Origin: Cranoglanis bouderius
Lineage: Eukaryota > Chordata > Actinopteri > Siluriformes > Cranoglanididae
DNA length: 64,000 nt
Assembly (NCBI GenBank): GCA_023630585.1
Contig: CM042562.1
Span: 6,468,684 to 6,532,683 of the forward strand
Direction: 5' to 3'
The notes under the pieces were generated by a model. The model saw nothing but the letters and a program-made list of their open reading frames with translations, did no database searches and was not told the DNA's origin. Positions 1 through 11,429 of the stretch are shown one piece after another. Both the position numbers and the translations under genes were made by a program. Positions within the stretch are counted from its first letter, which is position 1. Each line of letters opens with the position of its first letter.

Positions 1-623
1 GACCGTGACCAAGTTCTTACAGAACATGATAATGAAGGGTCACCGCAAACACCAGCTAACAGATTCAAAAACACACACACGCCTATACATACAGATGGAT
101 ACTGAACGATCTCCCACAAAAAAAAGCAGACAGAAATGCAGATGATTACATGAGCATACAAAATTAATCAAGTGATTAGGTTAAATTGTGGATAGGACCA
201 ATTTCCACTAGATATTACTTCTCACAAAGCTGATTTATTCACTAGTGTCACAGTCATGCGTATCAGCATTCCTTACGTATTGACACAGATTGTGATCTAC
301 CTTTCCGATTTTTACTTTAATCTCTCTCCTGTCTGTGCAGTTAAATAGCTTCATTTCATTTAATACATCAGTTATGCATGACAATCGTGTGATAATTTAA
401 CTCGGAAATAAACTGCTGTATTACAGGCTTTTATGGCTAACCACCAGTGTGTGTGTTACAGCCTTTCTATCAAATTAACTGTTGAAAATGGAACCGATGC
501 CTATGGCACGGCTTGACAAGGAGAGAGATTCCCATTATTACAGACAACAGCATCGATCATCATGAGGCCACAGTGCTGGAGGCATGCCGAAAAAAGCAGA
601 GAGGGGTTGTGTACCTTTCCTAC
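1..623. other. camk2g intron after exon 16, left window edge
   Basis: This is intron downstream of exon 16 in gene direction. I looked for the next expected exon (a further linker exon or the one starting RKQEIIKITEQ) and did not find it. Nothing else is recognisable. Confidence 0.6.
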
Positions 624-669
624 CTTTCATATCCTCTTCTTCATTGGTGTTGCAGCTCTCTGTGGAGCC
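624..669 (-). CDS. camk2g: camk2g exon 16, acidic linker exon
   Basis: A 46-bp exon encoding GSTESCNTNEEEDMK plus one base of the next codon. It matches the conserved STESCNTTTEDEDLK stretch that precedes the association domain in mammalian gamma. The acceptor is CTGTAG and the donor is AAAG|GTAGGA. It ends in phase 1, as expected before the VRKQEII exon, which lies off the left edge. Confidence 0.93.
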
Positions 670-881
670 CTACAGAAAGTCATCGATAGAGAAAACATTA
701 CAAGAACCAAACAAAGAGAGTAGGCAACATTAGAACATGAAATTTACAGGATGATCACATACTAGTATAGGCAAAGGTCTTTTTCCCCCTACACCATGGC
801 ACTGATTCCCATATTAAACGTCCTTTCACTTCCTTTCATTAATACCCTGCTCAACAGAATATATCCACCAGGAAGACTGAC

Positions 882-926
882 CTTGGTACCATCTGCTGGG
901 TTGTGCACTACTGTAGTCTGTGGCTC
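882..926 (-). CDS. camk2g: camk2g exon 15, linker exon EPQTTVVHN
   Basis: A 45-bp, 15-codon exon encoding EPQTTVVHNPADGTK, close to the mammalian gamma sequence EPQTTVVHNATDGIK. It enters and leaves in phase 0, with acceptor CCTACAG and donor AAG|GTCAGT. This segment is in the variable linker between the regulatory segment and the hub. It lies 212 bp of intron before exon 16. Confidence 0.95.
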
Positions 927-3123
927 CTGTAGGATTTAAAACAGGAAAGAACAATTATGATCAATTATGTCACCTTTTACCAAAAAGATAAATGTATGCT
1001 ACAGTTAAACTTTGATGATGACATGCTTTTATCATCTGGAACAGAGTGCATGCTCACAAGACAAACTAAGTAATGGTGATGCAATACCTGTGTGGTGAAT
1101 GTTCCTGCATTTCACTTTCATGAAAATATGATAGAGGTTTCGGACTGTATTCCAAACCAACACAAGAAAATAATCAATTCTATCTTGCATGGAATGTCAT
1201 TGTTCCATTGTTAAATTTTTGCCACTAAAGCCTGCTCTGATAAATATGCTGTATGTTTCAGTCCTGACTGTTTGTTGTCAGCCCTGTGATGGTGTTCAGA
1301 TTGACTGCAGACCTCTAGTGGGGGAGAGGTTAACAGTGTGCTTTAATGGTGCATGTTGGAGGTCCCAGGATGCTCATCGCTCAGCTCTCTAGGCAGCGTG
1401 TGCGAGCACAGACCATTTCAAGTGTCAATTCACTTTCTTCTGCCTGACCCTGCAGGGTGAACTGCTCTCATCTCATGACTGTTTTCGAGCAGGGAAACTG
1501 CATTCGCTGAAAGTTGAATTACACACATTCAGCTTCCTCTAGCCCCAGGTTAACCTTTTTGGTGAGAGCACTCTGAGTTTTGTCCTTTTCTTCATTTAAC
1601 TGACAGAAAACTTCCATTACAGACCAATTCCCAGTGAGCCTGGTGATGAAACAGATTTGCAACAGGACACCGAGTGACCCACATCATTTAACTGCAATGT
1701 GAAAATTTTGGAAGTCAGATAAAAGCAAGGGGGTATTTACTTTAGAGCCATCCAAAGGATGTGTTGAGGACCTGTTACTGAATCAGATATAACATTTACT
1801 TCCATAAAACAGTGTAGGTGCACAAAAGCTTGTGTACACTTTTACCCTAGACAAGAAATCCACATATGACAGAAAAGCACATTGTAAACACCTCCAAACT
1901 TGCACAATTCCACCCCCTCCCCTAGTGAACCAGTGCTGCATGGGCTGTATTTGCCTATTATAATGTGATTGCCTCGTACATTGTATGACATAATAATGTT
2001 GAGTACTAACTCATATTTTCCAGTTGCCCTTGTTTCCTTAATGTGTCAAAGCTAGAGCAGTGACCGTTAATGCACTTTGCCCAATCCTGAAAGGACACGT
2101 TGACTTCAATTATCCAACTTCTATATATGGCGAACAGAAACCTGTGTATGTATGAGTTAGAATGAGTGAGCTAAGCTGCCATGTGAGGTTATGCACATAT
2201 GGTCTACATAGGGGCGAGAAGAGAACAGCAGGACACAAAAAGCCATACCAAGCCAAAATAAAATCATAACATGCTTACAAAAGAAAAGAACACCACAAAA
2301 ATGTACAGCAGGATTGCATGACAGGATACAGGTGGACCAAAAACAAACTAGCATTTGGATGCTCTACAGGCATCTAGAGCACAGCACACTGGGTATAGGG
2401 TAAAGGGCTGTTAAATGCAGATTAAGGTACCATTGGTGTCGAGGAGGCCATGTTGCTCTCCTTCAGGGCACTCACTACAGCACTCACTACACTGTTTTTA
2501 GTGTTGTTTGTCTGGGGCTGCAGCAGAGAGGAGACATACAACATTTTCCCGTTCAGAATGATGGACGACATGGGATATAACGATCATGGGATACAATGGA
2601 CACTGAATTATTACACTGACAGGGCATTTGAATGCATGTGTTACTAAAATTTTTGATGAATGTTCTATGTGGGCAAAGAGTATATTTAGAACCTTATCCT
2701 TAAAATGAAGAGATATACATAACCTTTAAAATGTTACACTCATTGAATCATTAGTGCACAACACTTTATTTAAATCCTATATGCATATAAAGTCATCCAC
2801 CATTACAACTAGTTGTAAAGCTGTAAAACACTTGAAATGTTTGCAGGAATTTTTTTATTCATATATGAGGCAGTCTGGGAAAACCCATCGGATGTTTTTG
2901 TGCCTGAATTCTGACAACAAACAAAACAAAACAAACAAAAAAAACAACTTTTTGCCACTTAGGAGTCAGTTTAACAAATGTGGAGGTAAAAACAATCAGT
3001 CTTCCCGATGAAATCTAAATTTCTGTGACCTTTAAACATAATTTTCTCTTCACAATTTTCTTAATTAATTTTCCTTTTTCACTTTTGGGGATAAGCGGAC
3101 TTTAAAATGCTTAGCTTCCACAT

Positions 3124-3160
<37 letters not shown>

Positions 3161-3345
3161 AAAGCTTGTAGAACTATGCATAGCGTGTCAAAATTTCACA
3201 GTGTGAAGGGTTTTCCGAGACCACCGCACATATGTATGAATATTAATGATGTGCTGCAGCTCTCTACCTAGATTAGAAAATTAAGAATCGGTGATCATTT
3301 CAACATCTTAAAATGCTAACTACTAATAATAGCTTCTTCTCTTAC
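927..3345. other. camk2g intron between linker exons 14 and 15
   Basis: A 2.4 kb intron. It holds a run of about 30 A residues near 3130-3158. I searched it for the KKRKSSSSVH nuclear-localisation exon found here in mammalian gamma isoforms and did not see it. No transposon with clear ends was recognised. Confidence 0.55.
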
Positions 3346-3386
3346 CTTACTAGCATCTGATTTTTTGTTGAGTAAACTTTTGCATG
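3346..3386 (-). CDS. camk2g: camk2g exon 14, linker exon KSLLNKKSD
   Basis: A 41-bp exon. With the G carried from exon 13 it reads ACKSLLNKKSDASK, matching the mammalian gamma AAKSLLNKKSDGGVK but one codon shorter. The acceptor is TTCTTCACAG and the donor is AAG|GTAAGA. A second GT lies 5 bases upstream (CTA|GTAAGG), but using it would break the frame. Entry phase is 1 and exit phase is 0. Confidence 0.93.
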
Positions 3387-3897
3387 CTGTGAAGAAAGAA
3401 GAGAGCCTGAATAACAACATACCCAACAAAATCCAAGCAGCCACAGTGCTCTTTCTGCCCATTTCATACAAACTGCTACTGAAGCTTAGCGTCCACCATT
3501 TACTCAGTTATATGGTTCAGAAGCTTTCAGGTTTCATCCCTGGTTGTTTAGAAGTCACATATTTGTAAATCATCCCTATTATGCAAAACCAAGAATAGAC
3601 TCAGAATAAAACCATACTTCATTTGAGACTACAGGTATAATGAAAGAAAATCACAGCTAATGTAGGCAATTGATTTCCTTTAAATGGAGCCATGATTTTG
3701 CCCAGCCCGATTTAGAGGTCTTGAGGCGGTGGAGTTTTGTAAGCCTCAACACCGATTGACTTCTGTGCTAATGACATGGTGCGCAGGGGACAGCCTTTAG
3801 AAAAAAAATCTATATTGCAATGACCCTTTCAACAACACCACACTTACAAAGACCCAGGTCAAAAAGCTCACATTGGTAGCCCCATTCATTTCCTTAC

Positions 3898-4048
3898 CTT
3901 CCATAAACAAGTGGAGAGGAAGAATGATGGGGAGAGAAAGGTAAGATTGAGAGAGAAAAACAACAATCAATACAGATGCAAATAGGAGGACGCACAGAGC
4001 AGGAAGGCGGCAGGCATCATTTGTTTCGCAGGCCTGCTGGTGTTCCAT
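3898..4048 (-). CDS. Candidate alternative first exon, alphaKAP-like membrane anchor
   Basis: A minus-strand open segment of 50 codons plus one base, from ATG at 4048 to a strong donor (ATGGAAG|GTAAGG) at 3898/3897. The start has A at -3 and G at +4 and follows an in-frame stop 30 bases upstream. Residues 15-32 (LPALCVLLFASVLIVVFL) look like a transmembrane helix, and a second hydrophobic patch spans residues 37-48. The donor is in phase 1, which is the entry phase of exon 14, 511 bp downstream, so splicing would fuse a membrane anchor to the CaMKII linker and hub without the kinase. Known for the family: CAMK2A makes alphaKAP this way from an internal promoter. Inferred: this is a gamma analogue. 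Against it: the stretch is pyrimidine-rich, which by itself yields hydrophobic codons, and no TATA box or MEF2 site was seen upstream. Confidence 0.3.
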
Positions 4049-4419
4049 GCTGCACTCAATATGAGATGAAAGGTGCTAGTGGTGGGTGCAATTTACCATA
4101 CAGCCAGCCATGCAGTGTCAATAAAGTAAAATAAATTCCAAAATGCTTTATTGTTTTTGAACGAGGGAAACAAATTATTCAACTGTCCTCCATTACAGTC
4201 ACTGCTCCCTCCTTTCACCATTCACAGTAAGCCGTCAGTCTGAAGCTGGATTGCTTTCACTTATCCTAACTTTAACAAGACATGAAAGAAATGTCCTAAA
4301 TTGCTTTCCTTGGTTTTGATCATAAAGTCACCAGGTACAATCAAGTAACTTAATATAATGCTTCTCAAATCAGGCAATTTTTTTCTCAAGCTCAAAAAGT
4401 GCCACTAGAAGATTGTTTG

Positions 4420-5072
4420 AGGGCGTTTTCACACTTGGCCTTTATTCCAGAGGCAGTTTAATTTGCTTGGCGGAATGACAGCTGTTTTTCATTCCATGTG
4501 TGGTCCAGGGAATAGATCTTGGGTGCACCTGTGAACTATGGTCTGGGCTTCAAGACTGCAACAAGTCTATTTGCTCCCAGGGCTAAACAGCAAATAACAG
4601 AACTAGTTCGGCTTGTTGGTGGTGCGTTACTTCCTGTTTCAAATTTCACAGTGATGGAGAAAAAAAAAAAAAGTGGTCTACTGAGGGGACAGAATGTCTT
4701 CTAGATGAATGGAGTAAAGAAGACAATTGAACACAAGTGGTTACAACTCTTGATTATCCGCGTACATAAGTCATCAGTTTTTACTGAAAGGCTTCACCCA
4801 AACTGTTCACAATTATTGTTATAGAATAGAAATATTTGTTTAACTGAAATTAATATAAGAACAATAAAGAACTGTTCGTATTGTCTCCCATTTTGCAAAC
4901 AAAACTGCACATACAGTATGGCACAAGTTCTGCATAGATTTTCACACTTCACAGTTATAAGGAAATTATCTGTGTGAAAACAAACATGTGATGCCCTCTA
5001 CCAAAACAAGCCCAATACCAATCCTGTGTACAGGTTATTATTCAGTATTTAGGCCAAGTGTGAAAATGCCCT
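4420..5072. mobile_element. MITE-like element with about 20-bp inverted ends
   Basis: The left end AGGGCGTTTTCACACTTGGC and the right end (reverse complement AGGGCATTTTCACACTTGGC) are nearly identical over about 20 bases and bound 653 bp. There is no convincing coding content. Elements with TTTTCACAC-type ends are common in fish. A target duplication was not clear, so the superfamily is left open. Confidence 0.65.
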
Positions 5073-6845
5073 TGAAAGGTATAAATGGTATGTTTGCAAG
5101 CACTGAATCAAAGAAAATAGCATAATCTGATTGAGGCAAAAACCTGAGACATGCGTCAAAATCTGTCAAGCAGCAAATTCTAAACTGTCAGCAATCAGTT
5201 GATTAGTTAGTAAAGCAAAAAGCTCAAGATGGAGAAGATAGAAAAGATAAAGCCTGATACAGTGTTTCTATTGGTCAAGCATCTAAACAAGTATCCTAAT
5301 ATCTGCAATGAGATGAAATTATACAGTCAAACACTTACTGGGTATGGTTGACAATTGGTGGAAAGAGTTGTGACTTGATGACTCCAAAGTAATTAATGCC
5401 AATCGCCACCACAGTAAAAGCGTAACTGATTATCTAAGACATACCTGTAGTATAGACCTTATAAAGGCTAGCCTTTATTGTGGGAGAGATAAAGCATCCA
5501 AAGCATTGAAATCTCTCAACAAACAAATACTAAAATTAATAATATTAATCATGTTTCAAAACCCTGTTGGAATGAATAAATCAATGATATATCAGTATGA
5601 CATATCACTGATTTATTAATGATATATCAGTATGATAAAAGAAATTACAGAAAACTGTGTAAAACAAATTTCCCCTCTGTTTTGGGGTGGCTATTACTTG
5701 TGTGCTCCTCTTTCCCTCCTGACTCATAGCATGAACAGCATCGTCTGTCTGGCCTCCAGTGGGCCTTCTTTCATGCCGACCACCTGGGACGTGCTGGCAC
5801 CATGCGCCATTCTACACCAGGTCTGACGGTTGGCAGCAAGCCAACCCCGCTCCTGCCCAGCCATGTAGCACACCCCCGCACTCTCAGCAAGGGGGTGGGG
5901 GTAAGGGGTTTGAGGGAGAATGAGGAGGGAAATGGTGGCTAAGCTGGGCTAAACAAGTCTGCTTTAGCAAGGGATGAGAGATTGCGATCTGAAACCTATG
6001 ATCTCAGCCTCCATACTACCAGGCCTCTTTATACTGCCCAGGGTACAGAGTTTCGAGCAGAGCTGGTTTCCACATCTCCAGCTAAAGCAGAGGCTACCTA
6101 ACAGCGCTATAAAAAATAAAAAATAACATCACAAAAAGGGACTAAATAAAGCTGAGGTATTCACATAACAGATAAGTCATGTTGGCCAATTGTGAGCTGA
6201 CTCGAGACGACGATCACTATAATGGATGCGGTGAGGCGATATTGATCAAGAGACTCCTGCCTGGAACATCAGCGTTCAAATTCAAGTCATGTAAAAAGAC
6301 AGACGTTTGGAAAAAAAGGACTGGAATAACAACTATTCAAATACACAGAGAGAACAATCCATGGCTGCGAGGTTAAAAAAAAAAAATTCATTCAAAGTTC
6401 CAGAGGGCTGAGGAGTGTTTATTCCTTATGTGTCCAAACACTATTTACAGGAAAGATGGTTTACATTTACAAGTGGCAGGATCTGCTTTTTGTCCTTAAA
6501 CACTAAACAATACTGGATTAAAAGTTAAAGGACAGTGCAGGCTGAAGACCATGGTGCATGAGGACGGTGCATGGTGCACATGACTGTTATGAATGTTAAT
6601 CTTGGTAAAATGGAAACAGGCCACGTACGTGTATGAAATCAAGAACTTGGTCATCTTGGACCAACTGGCAGTGTTTTTTCATGAAATTGAATGTGTGTAT
6701 GCTTTTGTGTGAGAGCAGGCATGTCAGGCGTCTGGCTACATGCTGAGTGGGTGGAGGAAAGATAGGGTCAGGTCTGTGGGGACAAGGTGGATGGGGCTAT
6801 CTGGGCCCCCCTGGTGGAGAGGTGAGGAGATGCACTCTCACATAC
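5073..6845. other. camk2g intron between exons 13 and 14, remaining part
   Basis: This stretch has no recognised gene or transposon. It contains two copies of an ATGATATATCAGTATGA motif near 5583-5633 with a partial inverted copy between them. Confidence 0.5.
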
Positions 6846-6908
6846 CTTCCTGTGCAAGCGCGGCAGTGCTGGTGGTGGGAGCAGCAGGGCTGGTATGCTG
6901 CCGGCCCA
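6846..6908 (-). CDS. camk2g: camk2g exon 13, linker exon VGRQ
   Basis: A 63-bp exon encoding 21 residues that begin VGRQHTSPAAPTTSTAAL and end AQE. It has the same length as the mammalian gamma exon [21 protein letters not shown], and its Ala/Ser/Thr/Pro-rich character is conserved although the residues differ. The acceptor is CCAATAG and the donor is GAAG|GTATGT; it is phase 1 on both sides. This exon supports the gamma assignment most strongly and is alternatively spliced in mammals. Confidence 0.93.
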
Positions 6909-7352
6909 CTATTGGACAGAGAGGCGTTCAGTTGGGATAACGCTACAGAAAATATACAACCCCTGAGAGAATGTGACCTAACCAATATTCAGGCTCATTA
7001 AAAACTTTGAATTTGCCACAAATTACAACCTGTTACCCTGTGACACCAAAGACCAACGAAAAGAACCTGCCTTGACATTGAAAAAAATTAGCAGGAAGTC
7101 ATAAGTAAAAACCACATATCAATTTATAAATTTTGTAGCAGTTAAATCAAAGATGGTTAAACAATTCATTAGAAACAAGAGTCCATAACTTTTTAAGGCA
7201 TCTATGCTCTCAGTCTTTCCAGACCTTGCACTCCCTGGTTGTACAGCTAGCTGAAAATACATCTTCAATTTTGCCTACTATTATGGGGATGCATCAATTT
7301 GGTCCATGGTTTGTGCACCCTACCTGATCATGTTCAAGCAACAGAGACCCAC

Positions 7353-7395
7353 CTGAAAAGTTTCTGGAAACCAGCATAGTGGTGAGGATGGCTCC
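7353..7395 (-). CDS. camk2g: camk2g exon 12, calmodulin-binding segment
   Basis: A 43-bp exon encoding GAILTTMLVSRNFS plus one base, the C-terminal half of the calmodulin-binding helix. It includes the two adjacent threonines (Thr306/307 in gamma numbering) whose phosphorylation blocks calmodulin rebinding. VSRNFS rather than ATRNFS favours gamma. The donor is CAG|GTGGGT. The acceptor TTTCCATGCAG directly abuts a TCTG/CT microsatellite. Confidence 0.97.
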
Positions 7396-7405
7396 CTGCA
7401 TGGAA

Positions 7406-7476
<71 letters not shown>

Positions 7477-7487
7477 TAGACAGACAG

Positions 7488-7519
<32 letters not shown>
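7406..7519 (+). repeat. (GACA)n plus (GA)n compound microsatellite
   Basis: About 21 tandem GACA units, one interrupted by GATA, followed by about 14 GA units. In the gene's sense it reads (CT)n(TCTG)n and ends 11 nt before the exon 12 acceptor, so it supplies the polypyrimidine tract of that splice site. Confidence 0.97.
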
Positions 7520-7522
<3 letters not shown>

Positions 7523-7544
7523 CATGGATTATGCTGTGCTACTA

Positions 7545-7745
<201 letters not shown>

Positions 7746-7931
7746 TTAAGTTTCAAGATCCTAAGAGACAGTGTATGCAACAGTGTTTGCTTTTCTTCTT
7801 TAGTCCCTAAGGAAGGCGTGCACAACTCTGGAATGCCAGAATAAAGCATAATGTGCAAATTTGGTTCTGATTATATTCACCTCTTTATAACCAGGTTTAT
7901 TAAGTTTGGGAATGAGGAAATCACCAAACTA

Positions 7932-8200
7932 GGATGCACCAATGCTGTTTTGAGCCTGATTTTTCAATATATGACTAACATCAGAGCTTTGGGCATTGTG
8001 TAATACCCAATACTGATCTGATATGGACATCCGCTTAGAAACCAAACCAACTCTCTGCAAACTCCTGTTGCTAAGTTACACAAAAACATGATGCCAACAA
8101 GAAGTCCAATCTGATCCAGTGTTTCAGGCCAGCATTAGTCCCAACAGTGATACTCAGTGAGACTCAAACTGCGCTGGACTCCAAGAATGCAGTTAGGCAT
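7932..8200. repeat. Degraded hAT-type MITE remnant
   Basis: It starts with AGGATGCACCAATGCTG and contains a CATCAGAGCTTTG.GCAT core that recurs at 22193-22270. The sequence resembles the common fish non-autonomous hAT repeats that begin TAGGGATGCACCGAT. Ends and target duplication are not preserved. Confidence 0.4.
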
Positions 8201-8336
8201 TCCTGCTCAGATGGTTAGATGGCTAGACTAGAAATGGATTAAAATCCTGAAAGAATCTAAGGCACTGCTGACTTTGTAATGGATTTCTGCAGCCTGCAGC
8301 TTGCGAGAATTATAGATCTTGGAAGCAATTACTTAC

Positions 8337-8459
8337 GCAGACCCATGGGTGCTTGAGGGCCTGCTCAGCGGTGATCCTCTTGGCTGGGTTGATGGTCAGC
8401 ATCTGGTTGATGAGGTTCTTGGCCTCAGGGGTGACAGTGTCCCACTCAGGAGAAGGAAA
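8337..8459 (-). CDS. camk2g: camk2g exon 10, end of kinase C-lobe
   Basis: A 123-bp, 41-codon exon encoding [20 protein letters not shown], then the segment [20 protein letters not shown] and a final C. This is the end of the kinase C-lobe. [10 protein letters not shown] and [10 protein letters not shown] match gamma/beta rather than delta. It is phase 0 on both sides, with acceptor AACTCCAG-like TCCAG and donor TGC|GTAAGT. Confidence 0.97.
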
Positions 8460-10180
8460 CTGGAGTGTTGCAGCGAGAATGATACAAAGTGTTAGATATT
8501 CACTCTGCATGCATAGGAGTAAATTCCTTGTGTGCTTTTAACACAGCTGTTAACAGACAAACAAAATGTCTGACATGGGGGATAATCAAATCAGGAGCAG
8601 CGCAAGAAAGCAGCGGGAAATGCCGTGTCATTTTGTTTCTTTATTACATCAACTACTGGATATGCTATGGCCATGGCTGGGGGTCTAATAAATGTTATTT
8701 TTGCAAATTAACACCTCACTGAGACACAAGTTATTAGATTAGGGGACAGTGGTACCAGTCAGCCAATTTACCTGATGCTAAATCTACGTTTATATCTTGC
8801 CCACACACTACTTCGCAGACTTTTTTAAAACTACAACCAGTTTAAAGAACCATACGTCATCATAAAAATAAAAAATAAAAATTTAAACTATTTCTGCTTT
8901 TCTTTAAGCTGTGCATTAAAGTTACAGTGCATAGATGTGTAAGTACACAAATTATTCATTAAAATTTTATTCATGTTTTTTTTAGAAAAGGCACAGACAC
9001 TTGCACATCTGCACACTGTGAAGAATCATCCAGTTCTTCCCGGTAAGTCATCTCCCTGCAATGCGTCAGGAAAGGCATGACAGGATCAATAGCTCTGGCA
9101 CAGCTCTAATTTACACTCAATCAAAAATTAAGCAGCCAGCCTGTCAGACCACGAAGCCCCGGAACAGGGCATTTGTACCATAATGGAAAAAGATAACCTC
9201 ATGAGCCTCTGGTCTCTGAAGAATACTTGCAGCCTGACTAATGACGACTTTTTTAGATCTACAACTATATTTTTTAACAATATACTGTACGTCAGCAAAT
9301 TACATTTACTGTATACATATTACTGTATGTCGAGAATACTGCTCGAAGAATTTAACCAGGATTTATTTCCCCTAAAATCTCCAAAATCGAGCTATTACAG
9401 CAGGTGTTGGCACAGTTATGCTGGACAGAATGCGGTCTTAAAATGTACGTTCACATATGCAGTGTTTAGTCTGAATCGAACCGTGGTGCGATGTCTTCTT
9501 TGGTGTAGTTCATTTGTACAGGTGAGAACACAGCAATCGCACCAAAGTAACTGGCCCAAGAGAGGGGTGGTCCCTGTACATTTCCAATCAAACTTTAGCA
9601 TGGTTCGATTGCAGTGAGAAATTGACTCGATCCTGAATTGACCCAAATACAGCAAGGGAACCAAACATGTCATGTGTTTTGGGTTGGGGATGACATTTTT
9701 CTCCAGATGTGAGCTGCTAAAATGAGCCACAAGGAGCAAACTGAGTCAAAGGACAGAGTTAAGCGCAGTAGAAATGCGATGTGAGCTGAAGATTTGAACT
9801 GACCAAGAAAAAGAGAAAATGTTTTAAAACTATTAATTTATCTCATTTCTAGTAATATATCATACAACAGGTAGTTCCGGTCCACTAATTTGATTGCACA
9901 AGCAGCGTTCCAAGAGTGTTGAGCAGCACTGGTACATTTCACTGTTTGTATCACTCCTCTTGTCTGTCTTCTCTACAATTTCCAATTCAAGCAATAGTTT
10001 ATTACTATGTTACTACACTTACTACGGGCTGCCAGTCAGGCTGTATGTTGCATGGCAGCACGTAATGCTCTATCCAGCTGTGGCTTCTTTGGGAGCTAAG
10101 TATTTAGCAATACTGTAACTGAAATGTCAGTTATTCAATATTATTTTCTTGTTTAAAGAGCTGCTGCATAAAGGCAATAC
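8460..10180. other. camk2g intron between exons 9 and 10, gene-proximal part
   Basis: No gene is visible here. Positions 9410-9640 hold a repeat-like segment (GTGTTTAGTCTGAATCGAAC ... GGTTCGATTGCAGTGAGAA) that resembles a common fish non-autonomous DNA transposon. I could not define its ends. Confidence 0.45.
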
Positions 10181-10186
10181 ACATTC

Positions 10187-10275
10187 GCAATCATGCTGTT
10201 GTTCTGAATATCAGCATGGATGTGACTGCTGCAGATAATCCCAGCTGTGCTGATATTCAGTATGGCAGCACTCTT
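10187..10275. repeat. Hairpin-forming inverted repeat, MITE-like
   Basis: CTGAATATCAGCA at 10204-10216 has a perfect inverted copy at 10248-10260. The outer TGCTG (10194-10198) and CAGCA (10266-10270) pair as well. The arms flank about 31 bases. The layout fits a short hairpin-type fish MITE. Confidence 0.6.
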
Positions 10276-10572
10276 GTGCGATATTTTTTAATTGACTGCT
10301 GCCTCGTGTTCTCTGTGCTAAGGTGATTATGTTTTATGCGGCGTTGGCAAAGGTTTGTTTATTTTTTTCCTTCATCAAATTTCTGACCAATACACGAATG
10401 AGTTTCAGCCAAAGTTTTTATTTTTTATTTCTGGACTGTTTAATTATTTGTAGTGAGAAAATAAATCAAAGCAAAGAGCAAACAAACCAAAAGAATACAT
10501 TTCACTCTTATTTGAAAGAGCCCCGTGTGTGTTTGTGTGTGTGTGTGTTTTATATATACACACACACACACA

Positions 10573-11115
10573 CAGTGTTGGCCAAAAGTTTTAGGCACCC
10601 TATCATTTTTAGTACAAACTTTGTTATAGATTTTCTATTTTATGACTTCTACATTATCATTTAGGTAAAAAAACATTTTAGATTCCCAAACATTAGTTTT
10701 CTAGCACAAAATTAAATGTTACAGAAAAATGTTTGTATGTCATTAAAGAAAGCAGTATATTACACAAGAGACCACTTTTCAGACAAAAAACACAATGAAG
10801 GCTGCTGGGCTTTTCTGCAAAAATAAGAAGCAAGTGTGAAACTCAAAGTCTCCAGAAGAACTGTGTCTGGTTCTGCAAGATGCTCAATAAAACTTACCAG
10901 CTCATTTCCTTATAAAACTGCACTAATTGTACCGGAGACCACTATTTTTTTTTTTTTTTTTGTCACACCAAATATTGACTTTGTTTCATTTACTACTGTT
11001 TACTGCTCTTTACTGTATTTTTTTTAAATGTAGAAACATTTAATTTCATTATTTTGAAGGCATCTTTGCTCTGCAGCATTTCTTTGCATGTGCCTAAAAC
11101 TTTTGCACAGTACTG
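10573..11115. mobile_element. Tc1-derived MITE, copy 1
   Basis: The ends read CAGTGTTGGCCAAAAGTTTT on the left and, on the right, the inverse of CAGTACTGTGCAAAAGTTTT, next to TA. The interior is a strongly shortened Tc1-like element without a transposase frame. A second copy sits at 15771-16104 in the same orientation, with extensive near-identity and its own internal deletion. Confidence 0.75.

Positions 11116-11127
<12 letters not shown>

Positions 11128-11158
<31 letters not shown>
11128..11158 (+). repeat. (CA)n microsatellite near exon 9 donor
   Basis: About 15 CA units. In gene sense this is a UG repeat starting about 32 nt inside the intron after the exon 9 donor. Confidence 0.95.
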
Positions 11159-11160
<2 letters not shown>

Positions 11161-11187
11161 CAGGTTTAAGAATGTTATTACTTGTTA

Positions 11188-11376
<189 letters not shown>

Positions 11377-11429
11377 TTATGCAGTTGAATCATATGAAGA
11401 ATTGTATTCCAGATAAACAAACAACTCAC

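Noticed and set aside
5339..5433. A 95-bp open minus-strand segment between TCTTAG and CCCA|GTAAGT, with a hydrophobic translation.
   Set aside because: Its phases do not fit between exons 13 and 14, the acceptor lacks a good pyrimidine tract, and 95 open bases in one frame are common by chance.
7294..7525. ORFs reading SVCLSVCLS repeats.
   Set aside because: Translation of the GACA/GA microsatellite beside exon 12.
9183..9617. A 144-codon plus-strand ORF.
   Set aside because: Its second half lies in a dispersed repeat-like segment (9410-9640) and the protein shows no known features.
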